Positions 36,073 through 46,828 are shown, counted from the stretch's first letter. The stretch is DNA of 64,000 bases from Algicella marina (GCF_009931615.1 NZ_CP046620.1:3766501-3830500), one strand, 5' to 3'. Notes: generated from the letters alone by a model not told the origin. Program-made: numbers and translations.

Positions 36073-37341
36073 ATGGATCACTTCCTCTACCGCGACGGCA
36101 TCCTCCACGCCGAAGACGTCTCCATACCGGAGGTCGCAGCCGCTGTCGGCACGCCATTCTACCTCTATTCCACCGCCACGCTGACCCGCCACTACCAGGT
36201 TGTCAGCGACGCACTGGAAGGCATGCCGCACCTCATCTGCTACGCAATGAAAGCCAATTCAAATCAGGCAGTTATCAAACTGTTGGGCGATCTTGGCGCC
36301 GGAATGGACGTCGTATCCGGCGGCGAATACCACCGCGCCCGCGCCGCCGGCATCCCCGGCGAAAAGATCGTTTTCTCTGGCGTTGGCAAAACGGTTGCGG
36401 AAATGGAACTCGCACTCACCGGCGGCATTCGCCAGTTCAATATCGAGAGCGAGCCGGAAATGCTAACCCTCTCAAAAGTCGCGCAAAAATTGGGCGTCAC
36501 GGCTCCTATCACAATCCGCGTCAACCCGGACGTGGACGCCAAGACCCACGCCAAGATTGCCACCGGCAAGTCCGAGAACAAGTTCGGTATCCCCATTTCA
36601 AAGGCGCGGGAGGCCTATGCCCAGGCGAGCCAGCTTCCCGGCCTGAAAGTTGTCGGCATAGACGTCCACATCGGCTCCCAGCTTACGGATCTGGAACCTT
36701 ACAAGCATGCCTTCCTCAAGGTCGCGGCGCTCACCGAAATCCTGCGTGCCGACGGTCACGAGATCACCCGGCTGGATCTTGGTGGCGGCCTCGGCATCCC
36801 TTATGAACGCAGCAACGAAGCCCCGCCTCTGCCGTTCGATTATGGCCGCGTCATCAGCGAAACGGTCGGCCACCTCGGTTGCGAAATCGAGGTCGAGCCG
36901 GGCCGTCTCATCGCAGGAAATGCAGGGATTCTCGTCACTTCCGTAATCTACCGCAAAGAGGGTGAGGGCCGAGACTTCCTCATTCTCGATGCGGCGATGA
37001 ACGATCTCATTCGCCCGTCCATGTATGACGCGCATCACGATATTGTCCCTGTTCGAGAGCCAGTGCCAGGCGCCGATCAGGCACCGGTGGATCTCGTCGG
37101 TCCGGTCTGCGAAAGTGGCGACACTTTCGCCAAACAACGGCTGATGCCACCCATCGGCGCCGGAGAGCTCGTCGCTTTCCGCTCTGCCGGTGCTTACGGT
37201 GCCGTCATGTCGTCGGAGTACAATTCCCGGCCACTGATCCCTGAAGTTCTGGTAAATCGTGATCAATTCGCTGTGGTTCGCGCACGTCCGACCTTTGACG
37301 AAATGATTTCCCGCGATACCATACCCGAATGGATGCGCTAG
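36073..37341 (+). CDS. lysA: Diaminopimelate decarboxylase
   Basis: Last step of lysine synthesis: decarboxylates meso-diaminopimelate with pyridoxal phosphate. The 422-residue fold-III enzyme has the PLP lysine in CYAMKANSNQ, the HIGSQ motif (VDVHIGSQLTDL), the Gly-rich phosphate site LDLGGGLGIPY and the catalytic cysteine segment VGPVCESGD. It is followed 43 bases later by the TIGR02302 gene. Confidence 0.96.
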   Translation: MDHFLYRDGILHAEDVSIPEVAAAVGTPFYLYSTATLTRHYQVVSDALEGMPHLICYAMKANSNQAVIKLLGDLGAGMDVVSGGEYHRARAAGIPGEKIVFSGVGKTVAEMELALTGGIRQFNIESEPEMLTLSKVAQKLGVTAPITIRVNPDVDAKTHAKIATGKSENKFGIPISKAREAYAQASQLPGLKVVGIDVHIGSQLTDLEPYKHAFLKVAALTEILRADGHEITRLDLGGGLGIPYERSNEAPPLPFDYGRVISETVGHLGCEIEVEPGRLIAGNAGILVTSVIYRKEGEGRDFLILDAAMNDLIRPSMYDAHHDIVPVREPVPGADQAPVDLVGPVCESGDTFAKQRLMPPIGAGELVAFRSAGAYGAVMSSEYNSRPLIPEVLVNRDQFAVVRARPTFDEMISRDTIPEWMR

Positions 37342-37384
37342 GAATCCCCCGTTTCATCCCGGCATCCGCGGCAGAGGACCGGAT

Positions 37385-40042
37385 ATGAACGCACCCCGAT
37401 CCGCCGAGACACCCGCGCAGCAGGAAGCGCGGGCTACGGCATTGTTGAATCGCGAAATCCGACGTACGCGTCTCGCCATGAGCATGGAGCTTTTGGTCCG
37501 GTGCTTCTGGCCCTTGTTTTCTATCCTGTTGTTTTCGATAGCGTTCTGGGCGTTCGGTGCGGCAGAGTCGGTTGGGCCCAACGGACTGCTGGTAGGCTTG
37601 CTTGTCGCAGCGCTGTTAGTTGGCATGGCACTGCTCGACGGCGTGCGAAAGTTCAGTTGGCCGACACTCGAACAGGCTCGCGAACGCCTTGATCGGTCGC
37701 TGCCGAACCGTCCGTTGGCGGCCCTCGCGGACAAACAGTCCATCGGCAAGGATGACAGCGAAAGTCAGGCGATCTGGGCACGGCACCTTGAACGCATGGC
37801 TCTCGCCGCTCGCAATGCCCGCGCCTCCGCCCCCGATCTCAGGCTTTCTGGTCGCGATCCTTGGGCGTTCCGTCTCACGGCACTGGTTGCGATCATCGCT
37901 GCGATATTCTTCGCCAGAACGCCCGAGCGCATTGGCCTTACGGAACTTCTGACACCCGACACAACACAGACCGTGGCCGCCGGTCCGAGTTTTGAGGCGT
38001 GGGCCAATCCGCCTGCCTATACCGGCAAGCCGACGATCTATTTCAACGAAACCACGGCGCAGGAACTCGACCTGCCGGAAGGTACGGAAATCACCGTCCG
38101 GGTGTATGGCGAAGCGCAAGAGTTCACACTGACTGAAACCGTCTCCGACAATGCCGCTTCATTGGCCGACATCGCCGAAGGCATCGGAAGTGCTACCTTT
38201 GTAGTCACTCGTTCAGGCGAATACTCCTTGAAAGCCGGCAGTAAGATGCTGGGCCAGTGGACGATCACAAACATCCCGGACGAAACGCCAATTATCACGA
38301 TGGCGGAAGAGCTTACGCGCAATGTGGCCGGTGCCATGGAATTGAGTTACGAGGCCAGAGACGACTATGGTGTCGTTGCAGGTGAAGCGAAAATCACACT
38401 CGATCTGGAGGACATTGACCGCCGTTTCGGGCTTGCGCCTGAACCTGAAAGCCGCCCCGATATCCTCCTCGACCTACCGCTGCCACTGTCAGGCGATGCC
38501 GGAGATATTTCGGAAACCCTGATTGAAAATCTGGCGGAGCACCCATGGGCCAATTTGCCGATCCGATTGACGCTGCACGCAACCGATGCTGCCGATCAGA
38601 CAGGCTCGTCCGACGAAATACGTGCTATCCTCCCCGGGCGTCGCTTTTTTGACCCGCTTGCCCAATCCATAGTGGAGCAACGGCGCGACCTTCTGTGGAA
38701 CATCGACAACGCGGACCGGGTAACGCAAATGCTGCGGGTGATTACGCATGCACCCGAGGACATCTTCACCAACCGCACCGCTTACATGATGACGCGCATG
38801 GCGATTCACCGGATGGGTTACGCCGGCGAAGATGGGTTTTCGTCTGAAGACAGGGACCAGATCGCAGCCCTTCTGTGGCAGATCGCACTGCTGGTCGAGG
38901 ACGGATCACTTTCCGATGCAAGGGAACGGCTGCGCCGGGCACAGGAGCGATTGCAGGATGCGCTGGAGAACGGCGCAACCGAGGAAGAAATTGCGGAACT
39001 GATGCAGGAGTTGCGCGAAGCGACGGAGAACTACCTGCGTCAACTCGCCCAAGAGGCACTGGAGAACGGAAACGAACAGGCGCAGCAGAATCAGCCCGGA
39101 TCACAGATGACAGTCACCCAGGATCAGATCCAGGAATTGATGGACAGGATTCAGGAGCTTGCGGAACAGGGCGAAACGGAGCAGGCGGAGGCGTTGCTCC
39201 AGCAACTTCAAGAGCTTCTGGAAAACCTGCAGATGCAGATGAGCCAGAACGGCCAGGGCCAGCAGGGCGGCGAAGGCCAGCAAATGATGCAGGAGTTGCA
39301 GGACACTTTGCGTCAGCAACAGGATCTTGCGGATGACAGTTTCCAGCAACTTCAGCGCGAGTTCCAGCAGCAGGGACAGCAAGGCCAACAAGGGCAGCAG
39401 GGACAGCAAGGTCAGCAGGGCCAACACGGACAGCAGGGGCAACAGCCCGGCCAAGAGGGACAAGGCGGCAGCCAGTTCGGTCAAAATAATCAGCCCGGAC
39501 AGGGCCAGGGTCAAGGTAGACAGGGCGAGGGGCAGGGGTTGAGCGCCGAGGAACTCGGGCGTCGGCAGGAAGCCTTGCGCGGTATGCTGGACGACCTTCG
39601 CGGTCGCCTGCCTGGGCCGAGTTCCGAAGAGGGGCAGAATGCACGACGTTCGCTGGAAGATGCAGAACGCAACATGGGTGAAGCCCGCGATAATCTGAAC
39701 GAGGGCGATCTGCCGGGTGCACTGGATAGACAGGCCGACGCGATCGATTCATTGCGCGACGGTTTGCGGGGATTGGGCGAAGAACTGCAACAACAGGCCC
39801 AGCAAAACCAGGGCCAGTCGGGCCAGAACAGTGGCGAAGGCCTTGCACGCGACAATCGCGATCCACTTGGCCGACCGAATGCGGCAACGGGTACGCTGCG
39901 AGACGAGGGACGGATGCTCGATGATCTCAATGCTCTGGAACGCGCTCAGGAGCTTTTTGACGAAATCAGGCGGCGGGCGTCAGAAAGGGAGCGACCGGAG
40001 CAGGAACTGGACTATCTGCGGCGTCTGCTGGATCGCTTCTGA
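37385..40042 (+). CDS. TIGR02302/DUF4175-family large membrane protein
   Basis: An 885-residue protein with two N-terminal helices (about 40-80) and a third near 155-175. A long extracytoplasmic region follows, and then a Gln/Gly/Glu-rich low-complexity part (about 540-760) with many QQGQQGQQ units and coiled-coil stretches. This matches the alphaproteobacterial TIGR02302 family, of unknown function, usually next to lysA. The Gln-rich part is biased in composition and may vary in length between strains. Confidence 0.85.
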   Translation: MNAPRSAETPAQQEARATALLNREIRRTRLAMSMELLVRCFWPLFSILLFSIAFWAFGAAESVGPNGLLVGLLVAALLVGMALLDGVRKFSWPTLEQARERLDRSLPNRPLAALADKQSIGKDDSESQAIWARHLERMALAARNARASAPDLRLSGRDPWAFRLTALVAIIAAIFFARTPERIGLTELLTPDTTQTVAAGPSFEAWANPPAYTGKPTIYFNETTAQELDLPEGTEITVRVYGEAQEFTLTETVSDNAASLADIAEGIGSATFVVTRSGEYSLKAGSKMLGQWTITNIPDETPIITMAEELTRNVAGAMELSYEARDDYGVVAGEAKITLDLEDIDRRFGLAPEPESRPDILLDLPLPLSGDAGDISETLIENLAEHPWANLPIRLTLHATDAADQTGSSDEIRAILPGRRFFDPLAQSIVEQRRDLLWNIDNADRVTQMLRVITHAPEDIFTNRTAYMMTRMAIHRMGYAGEDGFSSEDRDQIAALLWQIALLVEDGSLSDARERLRRAQERLQDALENGATEEEIAELMQELREATENYLRQLAQEALENGNEQAQQNQPGSQMTVTQDQIQELMDRIQELAEQGETEQAEALLQQLQELLENLQMQMSQNGQGQQGGEGQQMMQELQDTLRQQQDLADDSFQQLQREFQQQGQQGQQGQQGQQGQQGQHGQQGQQPGQEGQGGSQFGQNNQPGQGQGQGRQGEGQGLSAEELGRRQEALRGMLDDLRGRLPGPSSEEGQNARRSLEDAERNMGEARDNLNEGDLPGALDRQADAIDSLRDGLRGLGEELQQQAQQNQGQSGQNSGEGLARDNRDPLGRPNAATGTLRDEGRMLDDLNALERAQELFDEIRRRASERERPEQELDYLRRLLDRF

Positions 40043-40060
40043 CATGCTTGAAAGGCAAAC

Positions 40061-40903
40061 TTATTCCGAGGTCGTTGCCGCTTCGTCCTGGAAAGATGCG
40101 AGTTGTTCCGAAACAAAGGTCTTCACAACGCCAAACGTATCGGCAACCCAAATTCGTGCGGAGTCGACTCCGGCCTCGTACTGAGCCAACGCAGGTTGCG
40201 CTGCCGGGAATGATGCGCCGATCTCATCGCGTGCGAAATAAATGCCGAACGCGATGAGAAACAGGAATACAGCCGTCACGAAGCCCCACCTGCCTCCTCC
40301 AGTTGGAGTGCGCTCCCGCTCGTATTCCTGAAGTGCGGCCGCCAGTTCGCTCTGGTTGACTGCGGCGCCTCTTTTGCCACGGTGAGCCTTTACCGGTTCA
40401 TCCTCATCGTCTTCGACGTCAATGCCGGCCATGTCGATGGCATGGGAAAGGTCACGCCGACCGGTCGGACGCCGCGTGTAGGTGTCGTCATCGTCGTAAT
40501 CGCTGTCCGCTTCGGAAAGCTGTTCGCGCAGCGACTTGATGAGGTCTTCCTCGGAGTCGTCGTCGGCGATCGGAGCGGGCGGTTCTTCATCCTGGCTGAA
40601 TGTTCGGCGATGGCTGGCGATTTCTGCTTTCACCTTGTCTGCAGGTGTGCCGATGGCAGCGTCGCGAATGGCCACTTCTTCCTGTACCGCCGCGCGAATT
40701 GCTTCGCGTTCGTCGTCCGGCAGGGATTGCGAAGGCCTTTGCGATGTGTCCACAGGATTGTCGAGAGCCAGCGGCTCGTCTTCCACCTTCTGCTGAGTCC
40801 AGCGCGTATTGCACTGGGCACATTGCACCGCGCGTCCTTCGCTGGTGAAAAGTCTTCCATCGACCTCGTACTGGGCAGAACAGTTAGGGCAGACAATCCG
40901 CAT
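40061..40903 (-). CDS. MJ0042-type zinc-ribbon membrane protein
   Basis: A 280-residue protein starting with an MJ0042 zinc ribbon (MRIVCPNCSAQYEVDGRLF, then VQCAQCNTRW: two CxxC pairs). A long acidic linker follows, then a single transmembrane helix (WGFVTAVFLFLIAFGIYFAR) and a short periplasmic tail. The ATG at 40903 places the ribbon at the terminus. It is conserved next to ftsE in related genomes, but its function is unknown. Confidence 0.85.
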   Translation of the reverse strand: MRIVCPNCSAQYEVDGRLFTSEGRAVQCAQCNTRWTQQKVEDEPLALDNPVDTSQRPSQSLPDDEREAIRAAVQEEVAIRDAAIGTPADKVKAEIASHRRTFSQDEEPPAPIADDDSEEDLIKSLREQLSEADSDYDDDDTYTRRPTGRRDLSHAIDMAGIDVEDDEDEPVKAHRGKRGAAVNQSELAAALQEYERERTPTGGGRWGFVTAVFLFLIAFGIYFARDEIGASFPAAQPALAQYEAGVDSARIWVADTFGVVKTFVSEQLASFQDEAATTSE

Positions 40904-41062
40904 AGGTGTTTCCTTCAAACCGGCCGCGACATACGAAAACCGTTCAGCGCGGAAGAGTTACCGCAGTTTTAACAACCTTGCAGAGGCTTGCAAGCTTGCT
41001 TGCTTCTGCCCTTGGCACGGATTGTGGTGCGTGGCATATGCTGCGTGACAGGGAGATGGACC

Positions 41063-41740
41063 GTGATCGCATTCGACGCAGCCAAATTCGACTATGGTCA
41101 GGGGCCAATCCTCTTAGATCTTTCAGTAAATCTCGAGCCTGGCGGCTTTTATTTCCTGACGGGACCGTCCGGTTCAGGCAAAACGACATTTCTGCGTCTC
41201 TGCTATCTCGATTTGCAGGTTCAAGAGGGCATACAAACGCTTTTCGGCGAGGACGTCGTGGGTCTGGAACGTGACGCGGCGGCGCGGATGCGCCAGAGGA
41301 TCGGCGTAATACCTCAGGTCTGCCGGTTCTTGGATCATCTCTCTGTCAGGGAAAACGTTGCGCTTCCGCTGGACGTAACGGGGCGGCGCTCGGCACAGAG
41401 GATGGAGAATGTTGACGACCTTCTAACTTGGGTCGGGCTGATTGAAAGATCCCATTCGAGTCCCCGGGAACTGTCGGGAGGAGAGATGCAGAGGGCGGCG
41501 CTGGCGCGCGCGGTTATCCTTTCACCGGACCTTGTCATCGCCGATGAACCTACGGGCAACGTGGACAGGGAGATGGGTCGGCGCCTCCTGGACCTGTTGG
41601 TGGAATTGAACCGTATGGGACGGACAATTCTGGTAGCCACGCATGACCTTGATCTGATCCGCGCGACGAAATCGGAAGTTCCAACCCGTGTGTTGCGTCT
41701 TTCGCAAGGCCGAATTGTACAGGCGGGATCGGAACTGTGA
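41063..41740 (+). CDS. ftsE: Cell-division ABC protein FtsE
   Basis: The ATPase of the FtsEX complex, which controls peptidoglycan hydrolysis at the septum. The 225-residue product has Walker A GPSGSGKTTFL, signature LSGGEMQRAALARAV, Walker B LVIADEPTGNVD and the His-switch VATHDLDLI. The GTG at 41063 follows GGGAGA. The GTG of ftsX overlaps its stop. Confidence 0.92.
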   Translation: MIAFDAAKFDYGQGPILLDLSVNLEPGGFYFLTGPSGSGKTTFLRLCYLDLQVQEGIQTLFGEDVVGLERDAAARMRQRIGVIPQVCRFLDHLSVRENVALPLDVTGRRSAQRMENVDDLLTWVGLIERSHSSPRELSGGEMQRAALARAVILSPDLVIADEPTGNVDREMGRRLLDLLVELNRMGRTILVATHDLDLIRATKSEVPTRVLRLSQGRIVQAGSEL

Positions 41741-42621
41741 GCGGCGTCATTCTGAAGATACGGTCGCTAGGGCCTTCGGCCGCTGACAAGATCGTACCGC
41801 CCACCGGAGCCACGGCGCGGCTAACGATTTTTGTGGCGGCGGCGATGGCATTTATGGCGGTTTTTGCGATAGCTGCCAGTCTCGCCAGCGCGCGATTGGC
41901 AGACCGATGGGAGGACGCACTGGACGGGGTGGCCAGCATCGAGGTGACCTCGGGTGACAGCGCAGATGTTGAACGGGTACTGGCGGTGCTGGAAACCACA
42001 CCGGGAGTCCTCGAGCCCGAGGTTGTCAGTGAAACACGTCAGCGCGAACTGCTCTCGCCATGGTTCGGTGAGGATTTCCCGCTTGAAGGCCTGCTGCTGC
42101 CGCGTCTGGTGGAGCTGCGCGAAGGATCGGATCTAGACAGGCAGGGCCTGGTGCTCCGTCTAGGCGAGGAGGTTCCGACGGCAGTGTATCACAACGCCAG
42201 CGACTGGCAGGCCCAGGTTGCGCGTGATGCGGGCAAAGTGGGTGCTGCTGCATTCGGTCTTTTGGTGCTGACTGCCGGCGTGGTGGCCGCGCTTATCACG
42301 TTGGCGTCCACAAGTAGCCTTGTCGCCCAGGCCAGCGTCATCGAGACCTTACGTCTGATAGGTGCCGAGGACGAATTCATTGCACGCGCTTTCGTTCGCC
42401 GATTCACCATGAGAGGTTTCGCCGGTGCGGCGTGTGGTACTGTGATTGGTATCCTGTTGCTCCTGATCCTGACACGCGGAGATGGCAGTTTCCTATCAGA
42501 GTTGCGCCCGGCTGGTCCCTGGGGCTGGCTCCTGTTCATACTGATCCCATTCTTTGCCGGATTGATCGCGTTGGCTTCAACAATGCTCGCGACACGGCGC
42601 ATTCTGGCGCGACTGATGTGA
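41737..42621 (+). CDS. ftsX: Cell-division permease-like protein FtsX
   Basis: A 294-residue partner of FtsE with four helices: one near the N-terminus (TIFVAAAMAFMAVFAIAASL), a periplasmic loop of about 120 residues, then three C-terminal helices including GLLVLTAGVVAALITLAS and GWLLFILIPFFAGLIALAST. The FtsX core NASVIETLRLIGAEDEF-like segment reads QASVIETLRLIGAEDEF. Confidence 0.92.
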   Translation: MSGVILKIRSLGPSAADKIVPPTGATARLTIFVAAAMAFMAVFAIAASLASARLADRWEDALDGVASIEVTSGDSADVERVLAVLETTPGVLEPEVVSETRQRELLSPWFGEDFPLEGLLLPRLVELREGSDLDRQGLVLRLGEEVPTAVYHNASDWQAQVARDAGKVGAAAFGLLVLTAGVVAALITLASTSSLVAQASVIETLRLIGAEDEFIARAFVRRFTMRGFAGAACGTVIGILLLLILTRGDGSFLSELRPAGPWGWLLFILIPFFAGLIALASTMLATRRILARLM

Positions 42622-42631
42622 GGGCGGCAGG

Positions 42632-43363
42632 ATGATGACGCTGTTCCGTTCCATTCTGTTCGATTTCCTGATGTTCGCACTGGTTCCGATCATCGGTATT
42701 CTCGGTTTGCCCATTGCGCTCTATTCGCGCGGTGGCACCTATTGGGTGATGCGGCAGTATGCGCGGACAGTGCTGTTCCTGCTGCGCGTCCTCTGTGGGT
42801 TGAGCGTCGAGGTTCGGGGCACGCCACCGCAGGGCAATGTAATGATTGCGGCCAAACACCAGTCATTTCTCGATGTGATGGTCTTGTTTCTGAATGTGCC
42901 GCGCGCGCGTTTCATCATGAAGCAGGAATTGCGCTGGGTTCCGGTGTTTGGTTTCTACACCATGCGCATAGGCTCTACACCAGTTTCGCGCGGCAAGAAG
43001 GGGAAGGCCGTTTCCGCCATGACCCGCGATGTTGAATCAAAGAAGGGCGAGGCTGGGCAGCTGATCATATATCCGGAGGGGACCCGGACACTGCCGGGCG
43101 CACCGCCTGCCTACAAGGTTGGGGCAGGTGTGATCTACACCCGGCTCGGGCAAGAGTGCTGCCTTGTCGCCACGAATGTCGGCGCCTTTTGGCCGCGGCG
43201 TGGCTGGCGCCGACGTCCCGGGGTTGCGGTGGTCGAATTTCTGGAAACCATCCCGGTCGGTCTGGAACTGCATGATTTCATGGATACCATGCAGACTGGG
43301 ATTGAAACCGCATCCAACCGGTTGTTGCAGGAAACCGGGTTTCCCGTCGCGCCGGCCGATTGA
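42632..43363 (+). CDS. plsC: 1-acyl-sn-glycerol-3-phosphate acyltransferase
   Basis: Adds the second acyl chain in phosphatidic acid synthesis. The 243-residue membrane protein has the H-X4-D motif KHQSFLD (H76, D81) and the glycerol-phosphate motif YPEGTR, with one or two N-terminal helices. It is 10 bases after ftsX. Its end is 2 bases from the convergent accA stop. Confidence 0.92.
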   Translation: MMTLFRSILFDFLMFALVPIIGILGLPIALYSRGGTYWVMRQYARTVLFLLRVLCGLSVEVRGTPPQGNVMIAAKHQSFLDVMVLFLNVPRARFIMKQELRWVPVFGFYTMRIGSTPVSRGKKGKAVSAMTRDVESKKGEAGQLIIYPEGTRTLPGAPPAYKVGAGVIYTRLGQECCLVATNVGAFWPRRGWRRRPGVAVVEFLETIPVGLELHDFMDTMQTGIETASNRLLQETGFPVAPAD

Positions 43364-43365
43364 GG

Positions 43366-44328
43366 TCAGGCGGCGAGCGCCTTGGCGCCCATATCTAAAA
43401 ACTTCTGACGCCTTTGCTTGATCAGCGCTGCCGAATCCTGACCGGAAAGTTCCTTCAGCATTTCGGATATTCCGCTGGCCACGGAGGCTATGGCGCCTGC
43501 GGGGTCCCGCTGGGCCCCGCCTTTCGGTTCTGGGATCAGACGGTCAGCGACGCCAAGCGAATGCAGGTCCTCAGCCGTGAGGCGCAGAGCTTCCGCTGCT
43601 TCCTGCATCTTCGCGGCATCTTTCCAGAGGATTGATGCACATCCTTCCGGTGAAATTACGGAATAAATGGAATATTCCAGCATTGCCAGCCTGTCAGCGG
43701 TGGCAAACGCTACAGCGCCGCCGGATCCGCCTTCTCCGATGATTACGGAAACCAGAGGCACGCCGATGGAGAGGCATTTCTCGGTCGAGCGCGCAATGGC
43801 CTCGGCCTGTCCCCGTTCCTCCGCTCCCTTGCCCGGATACGCGCCCGGCGTGTCCACAAGCGTGATGACCGGTAGACCAAAGCGATCAGCCAGATCCATC
43901 AGTCGAACGGCCTTGCGGTAACCTTCGGGGCGGGCCATGCCGAAGTTTCGCTCAAGTCGGGTTTTGGTGTCGTGTCCCTTCTCATGCCCAATAATGACCA
44001 CCGGCTGATCCTCGAAACGGGCCAAACCACCCATAATTGCCTCGTCTTCCGCGAAGTTCCTGTCACCGGCGAGCGGCGTGTATTCGCTGAACAGTGCGTC
44101 GATGTAATCCTTGCAGTGTGGACGATCGGGATGACGGGCGATCTGGCATTTCTGCCAGGGCGTCAGATTGGAATAGAGTTCGGTAAGCATCTGAGCGGCC
44201 TTGATGTCGAGGGCCTTGGCCTCATCCTCGACATTCGCCTTTTCGTTTTGCCGCCCTATTGCACGAAGCTCTTCGGCCTTGCCTTCGATATCGGCCAAGC
44301 CCTTTTCAAATTCGAGGTAGTTCTGCAT
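43366..44328 (-). CDS. accA: Acetyl-CoA carboxylase carboxyltransferase alpha subunit
   Basis: Transfers the carboxyl group from biotin to acetyl-CoA, making malonyl-CoA for fatty-acid synthesis. The 320-residue crotonase-like protein has the N-terminal [14 protein letters not shown], the segments [20 protein letters not shown] and [19 protein letters not shown], and the C-terminal segment [15 protein letters not shown]. The ATG at 44328 has GAGGG just before it. It is adjacent to mcl1 in the same direction. Confidence 0.95.
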   Translation of the reverse strand: MQNYLEFEKGLADIEGKAEELRAIGRQNEKANVEDEAKALDIKAAQMLTELYSNLTPWQKCQIARHPDRPHCKDYIDALFSEYTPLAGDRNFAEDEAIMGGLARFEDQPVVIIGHEKGHDTKTRLERNFGMARPEGYRKAVRLMDLADRFGLPVITLVDTPGAYPGKGAEERGQAEAIARSTEKCLSIGVPLVSVIIGEGGSGGAVAFATADRLAMLEYSIYSVISPEGCASILWKDAAKMQEAAEALRLTAEDLHSLGVADRLIPEPKGGAQRDPAGAIASVASGISEMLKELSGQDSAALIKQRRQKFLDMGAKALAA

Positions 44329-44425
44329 CCCGGCCCTCATGATTTTGGCTGTATATGGCCGGATGAGGCGGCATTTGCAACGCCAGGGTGCAGATTTGCA
44401 GCTGCTTTCAGAGTTTGTCAGAGGC

Positions 44426-45385
44426 TCAGGCGCCGATAAGTTCCGACTGTTTGACGATGACCTCGGCCTGCCGGATCGAAGCAAGGTCGATCAAGCGGCC
44501 CTTGTAGACAGCAGCGCCTTGTCCGGCCTTGTCTGCTTCTGACATCGCAGCAAGAATTTCTCTTGCCTCTGCAACCTGTGCGTCTGACGGCGTAAAAACC
44601 TCGTTGGCGAGTGCGATCTGCTTGGGATGAATCGCCCACTTGCCAACCATGCCCAATGTGGCGGAGCGGCGCGCCTGCGCACGAAACCCTTCGTCATCGG
44701 AGAAGTCGCCAAACGGGCCGTCAACCGGCAGGATGCCGTGTGTGCGGCAAGCAGCAACGATTGCAGCGGTCACGCCATGCCAGGGATCGCTGTAATGCTG
44801 CGAGCCATCAGGCGACAGCATGTAGTAGTTGTCCTGAGTGCCCCCGATGCCGGTGGTCGCCATACCCATGGATGCCGCGAAGTCGGCAGCACCGAGGCTC
44901 ATGGCCTTGAGCCTTGGAGTGGCGGCGGCGATGACATTCACATTGGCGAAGCCGGCAGCGGATTCTATGATGATCTCGAAGTCCAGTGATTTGCTTCTGC
45001 CAATGTGCGTCTCGGCTGCTGTGACGAGTGCATCGACGGCATACAGATCTTCCGGGCACCCCACTTTCGGGATCATGATCTGGTCCAGTCTGTCACCCGC
45101 CTGCTCCACGAGTTCGACGACATCCTTGTACCAGTAGGGTGTGTCGAGGCCGTTGATGCGAACCGAAACTGTCTTATTACCCCAGTCGATAGTCTGTATG
45201 GCCTGAATGATGTTTGCTCTGGCTGCAGGTTTATCCTTTGGTGCGACGCTGTCCTCTAGGTCCAAGTTGATCACGTCCGCTTTCGAGGCCGCCATCTTCG
45301 GGAATATTTCAGGGCGTGAACCGGGACCGAACAACTGGCAGCGGTTGGGGCGCGCCGTAGTCGGTGGCTGCAAGCGGAAGCTCAT
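44426..45385 (-). CDS. mcl1: L-malyl-CoA/beta-methylmalyl-CoA lyase
   Basis: Cleaves malyl-CoA and beta-methylmalyl-CoA in the ethylmalonyl-CoA and related acetate pathways of Rhodobacter-type bacteria. The 319-residue CitE-like enzyme has [20 protein letters not shown] at the N-terminus, the Mg site E/D in [12 protein letters not shown] and IIESAAGF, and the C-terminal [19 protein letters not shown]. Full length and close to the Mcl1 pattern. Its presence supports acetate assimilation through ethylmalonyl-CoA. Confidence 0.93.
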   Translation of the reverse strand: MSFRLQPPTTARPNRCQLFGPGSRPEIFPKMAASKADVINLDLEDSVAPKDKPAARANIIQAIQTIDWGNKTVSVRINGLDTPYWYKDVVELVEQAGDRLDQIMIPKVGCPEDLYAVDALVTAAETHIGRSKSLDFEIIIESAAGFANVNVIAAATPRLKAMSLGAADFAASMGMATTGIGGTQDNYYMLSPDGSQHYSDPWHGVTAAIVAACRTHGILPVDGPFGDFSDDEGFRAQARRSATLGMVGKWAIHPKQIALANEVFTPSDAQVAEAREILAAMSEADKAGQGAAVYKGRLIDLASIRQAEVIVKQSELIGA

Positions 45386-45451
45386 GCGGGATTCCTGTGA
45401 AACGATATTGCGTTTGATGTATGATTTAGATCACAAGATTTCGTGCGGATG

Positions 45452-46720
45452 TCAAGTTTCGTGTTGCGCTTGCGAAGTGGCATTCGCACTTGCGGCGCGA
45501 ATGCGGGCCACGTGGATAACGTATACCGAGACCAACATGGACAGGAATGACGAGCCGAGCATCATGAAGAGCAACGGATAGGGCCCTGTGTCCGGCCCAA
45601 GCAGGGCACCGGTGATGGCCGAAAGCCCTGCTCCGCCGCCAATCATGACCGCACCGCCGAGCCCGGAGGCTGAGCCTGCCAGATGAGGCCTGACAGATAC
45701 CATGCCGGCATTGGCTGATGGCAAGGTCAGGCCGTTACCAAGCCCAACGAAAAGCATCGGTCCGAACAATGAAATCGGATGGAAGACACCCGCAAGAAAC
45801 AGACAAAGGGAGAAGCTCATGCCGGCGACGGCAATGATGGAGCCCGACAACATCATCCGATTGACGCCTACCTTCTCGGAGAACACGCCGGACAGGAAAT
45901 TGCCGATCATGTACCCGAAGGCAATTATTCCGAAATACAGGCCGAGGCTGGCCGGGGAAATATGGAGCACTTCTGTGGCGACGTACGGGCCGCCGCCGAG
46001 AAATGCGAAGAATGCTCCGGAAGCGAAAGTGGCCACCAGCGTATAGCCCCAGAAACGAAGCGAGGTGACGAGGTCGGGATATTGCCGGAACTGCGCGGTG
46101 ATGCTTGCCGAACGGTTATGGTTGGTCTCGCCCATGTCGAAGTAAACAATCAGACCGACGATTACGCCGAATGCCAGAGTTAGCGCGAAGCTGGCGTGAA
46201 AACCGAACATCTCGTCCAGCGCACCACCCAGCACCGGGCCGACCATTGGCACCAGAGACATGCCCATTGTCACCCAGCCAATCATTGATGCGGCCCTGTC
46301 GGTACCGACAATGTCCCTAACAACGGCACGGGACAGAACGAGACCGGTGGCGATAGCGGCCTGGACCAGCCGGAAGATCAGGAATGTTGTGATCGTTTGG
46401 GCTGCGAGGGTGCCAATGGTGGCCAAGCCAAAAACAATGAGGCTGACGAGCATAACCGGGCGGCGGCCGAACCGGTCCGAAAGTGGGCCGACAAAGAGCT
46501 GGAGAACGCCGGTGACGCCGAGATAGGCGGAGATGGACAGTGCCACCAGCGCATAGTCAGCCTCGAAATACACTGCCATGCTGGGCAGCGAAGGCAGGAT
46601 GATGTTCATGTTGAGAGCGGCAAGTCCGGCAATAAGAACAAGCGTCGTAATGTGTGGCGGCGAAGATCGGTTCATCCAGCGGCCCGAGACGGGCGCTGAA
46701 GGACTATCCATAACGGTCAT
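45452..46720 (-). CDS. Bcr/CflA-type MFS multidrug transporter
   Basis: A 422-residue major facilitator with 12 helices. Motif A is GPLSDRFGRRPVMLVSLIVF, and the Bcr-like helix 1 region reads LAALNMNIILPSLPSMAVYF. These drug:proton antiporters export chloramphenicol-like or cyclic dipeptide compounds; the substrate is not readable. It is downstream of the PatB-like gene, separated by a hairpin. Confidence 0.88.
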   Translation of the reverse strand: MTVMDSPSAPVSGRWMNRSSPPHITTLVLIAGLAALNMNIILPSLPSMAVYFEADYALVALSISAYLGVTGVLQLFVGPLSDRFGRRPVMLVSLIVFGLATIGTLAAQTITTFLIFRLVQAAIATGLVLSRAVVRDIVGTDRAASMIGWVTMGMSLVPMVGPVLGGALDEMFGFHASFALTLAFGVIVGLIVYFDMGETNHNRSASITAQFRQYPDLVTSLRFWGYTLVATFASGAFFAFLGGGPYVATEVLHISPASLGLYFGIIAFGYMIGNFLSGVFSEKVGVNRMMLSGSIIAVAGMSFSLCLFLAGVFHPISLFGPMLFVGLGNGLTLPSANAGMVSVRPHLAGSASGLGGAVMIGGGAGLSAITGALLGPDTGPYPLLFMMLGSSFLSMLVSVYVIHVARIRAASANATSQAQHET

Positions 46721-46757
46721 GGTCGTCTCTGGCTGACGCCTGCGAATGCGCGGGCAA

Positions 46758-46780
46758 GAAAGGTGGGTGTGCCACCTTTC
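46758..46780 (-). terminator. Hairpin after the PatB-like gene
   Basis: A perfect 9-base stem, GAAAGGTGG and CCACCTTTC, around 5 bases. On the minus strand it ends in TTTCTT, so it can act as an intrinsic terminator or attenuator between the lyase and the MFS gene. Confidence 0.55.
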
Positions 46781-46828
46781 GGTAAACTAGCCAGTTTAGT
46801 CGGGAGGTCCAGCCAAATTTCTCTGCAT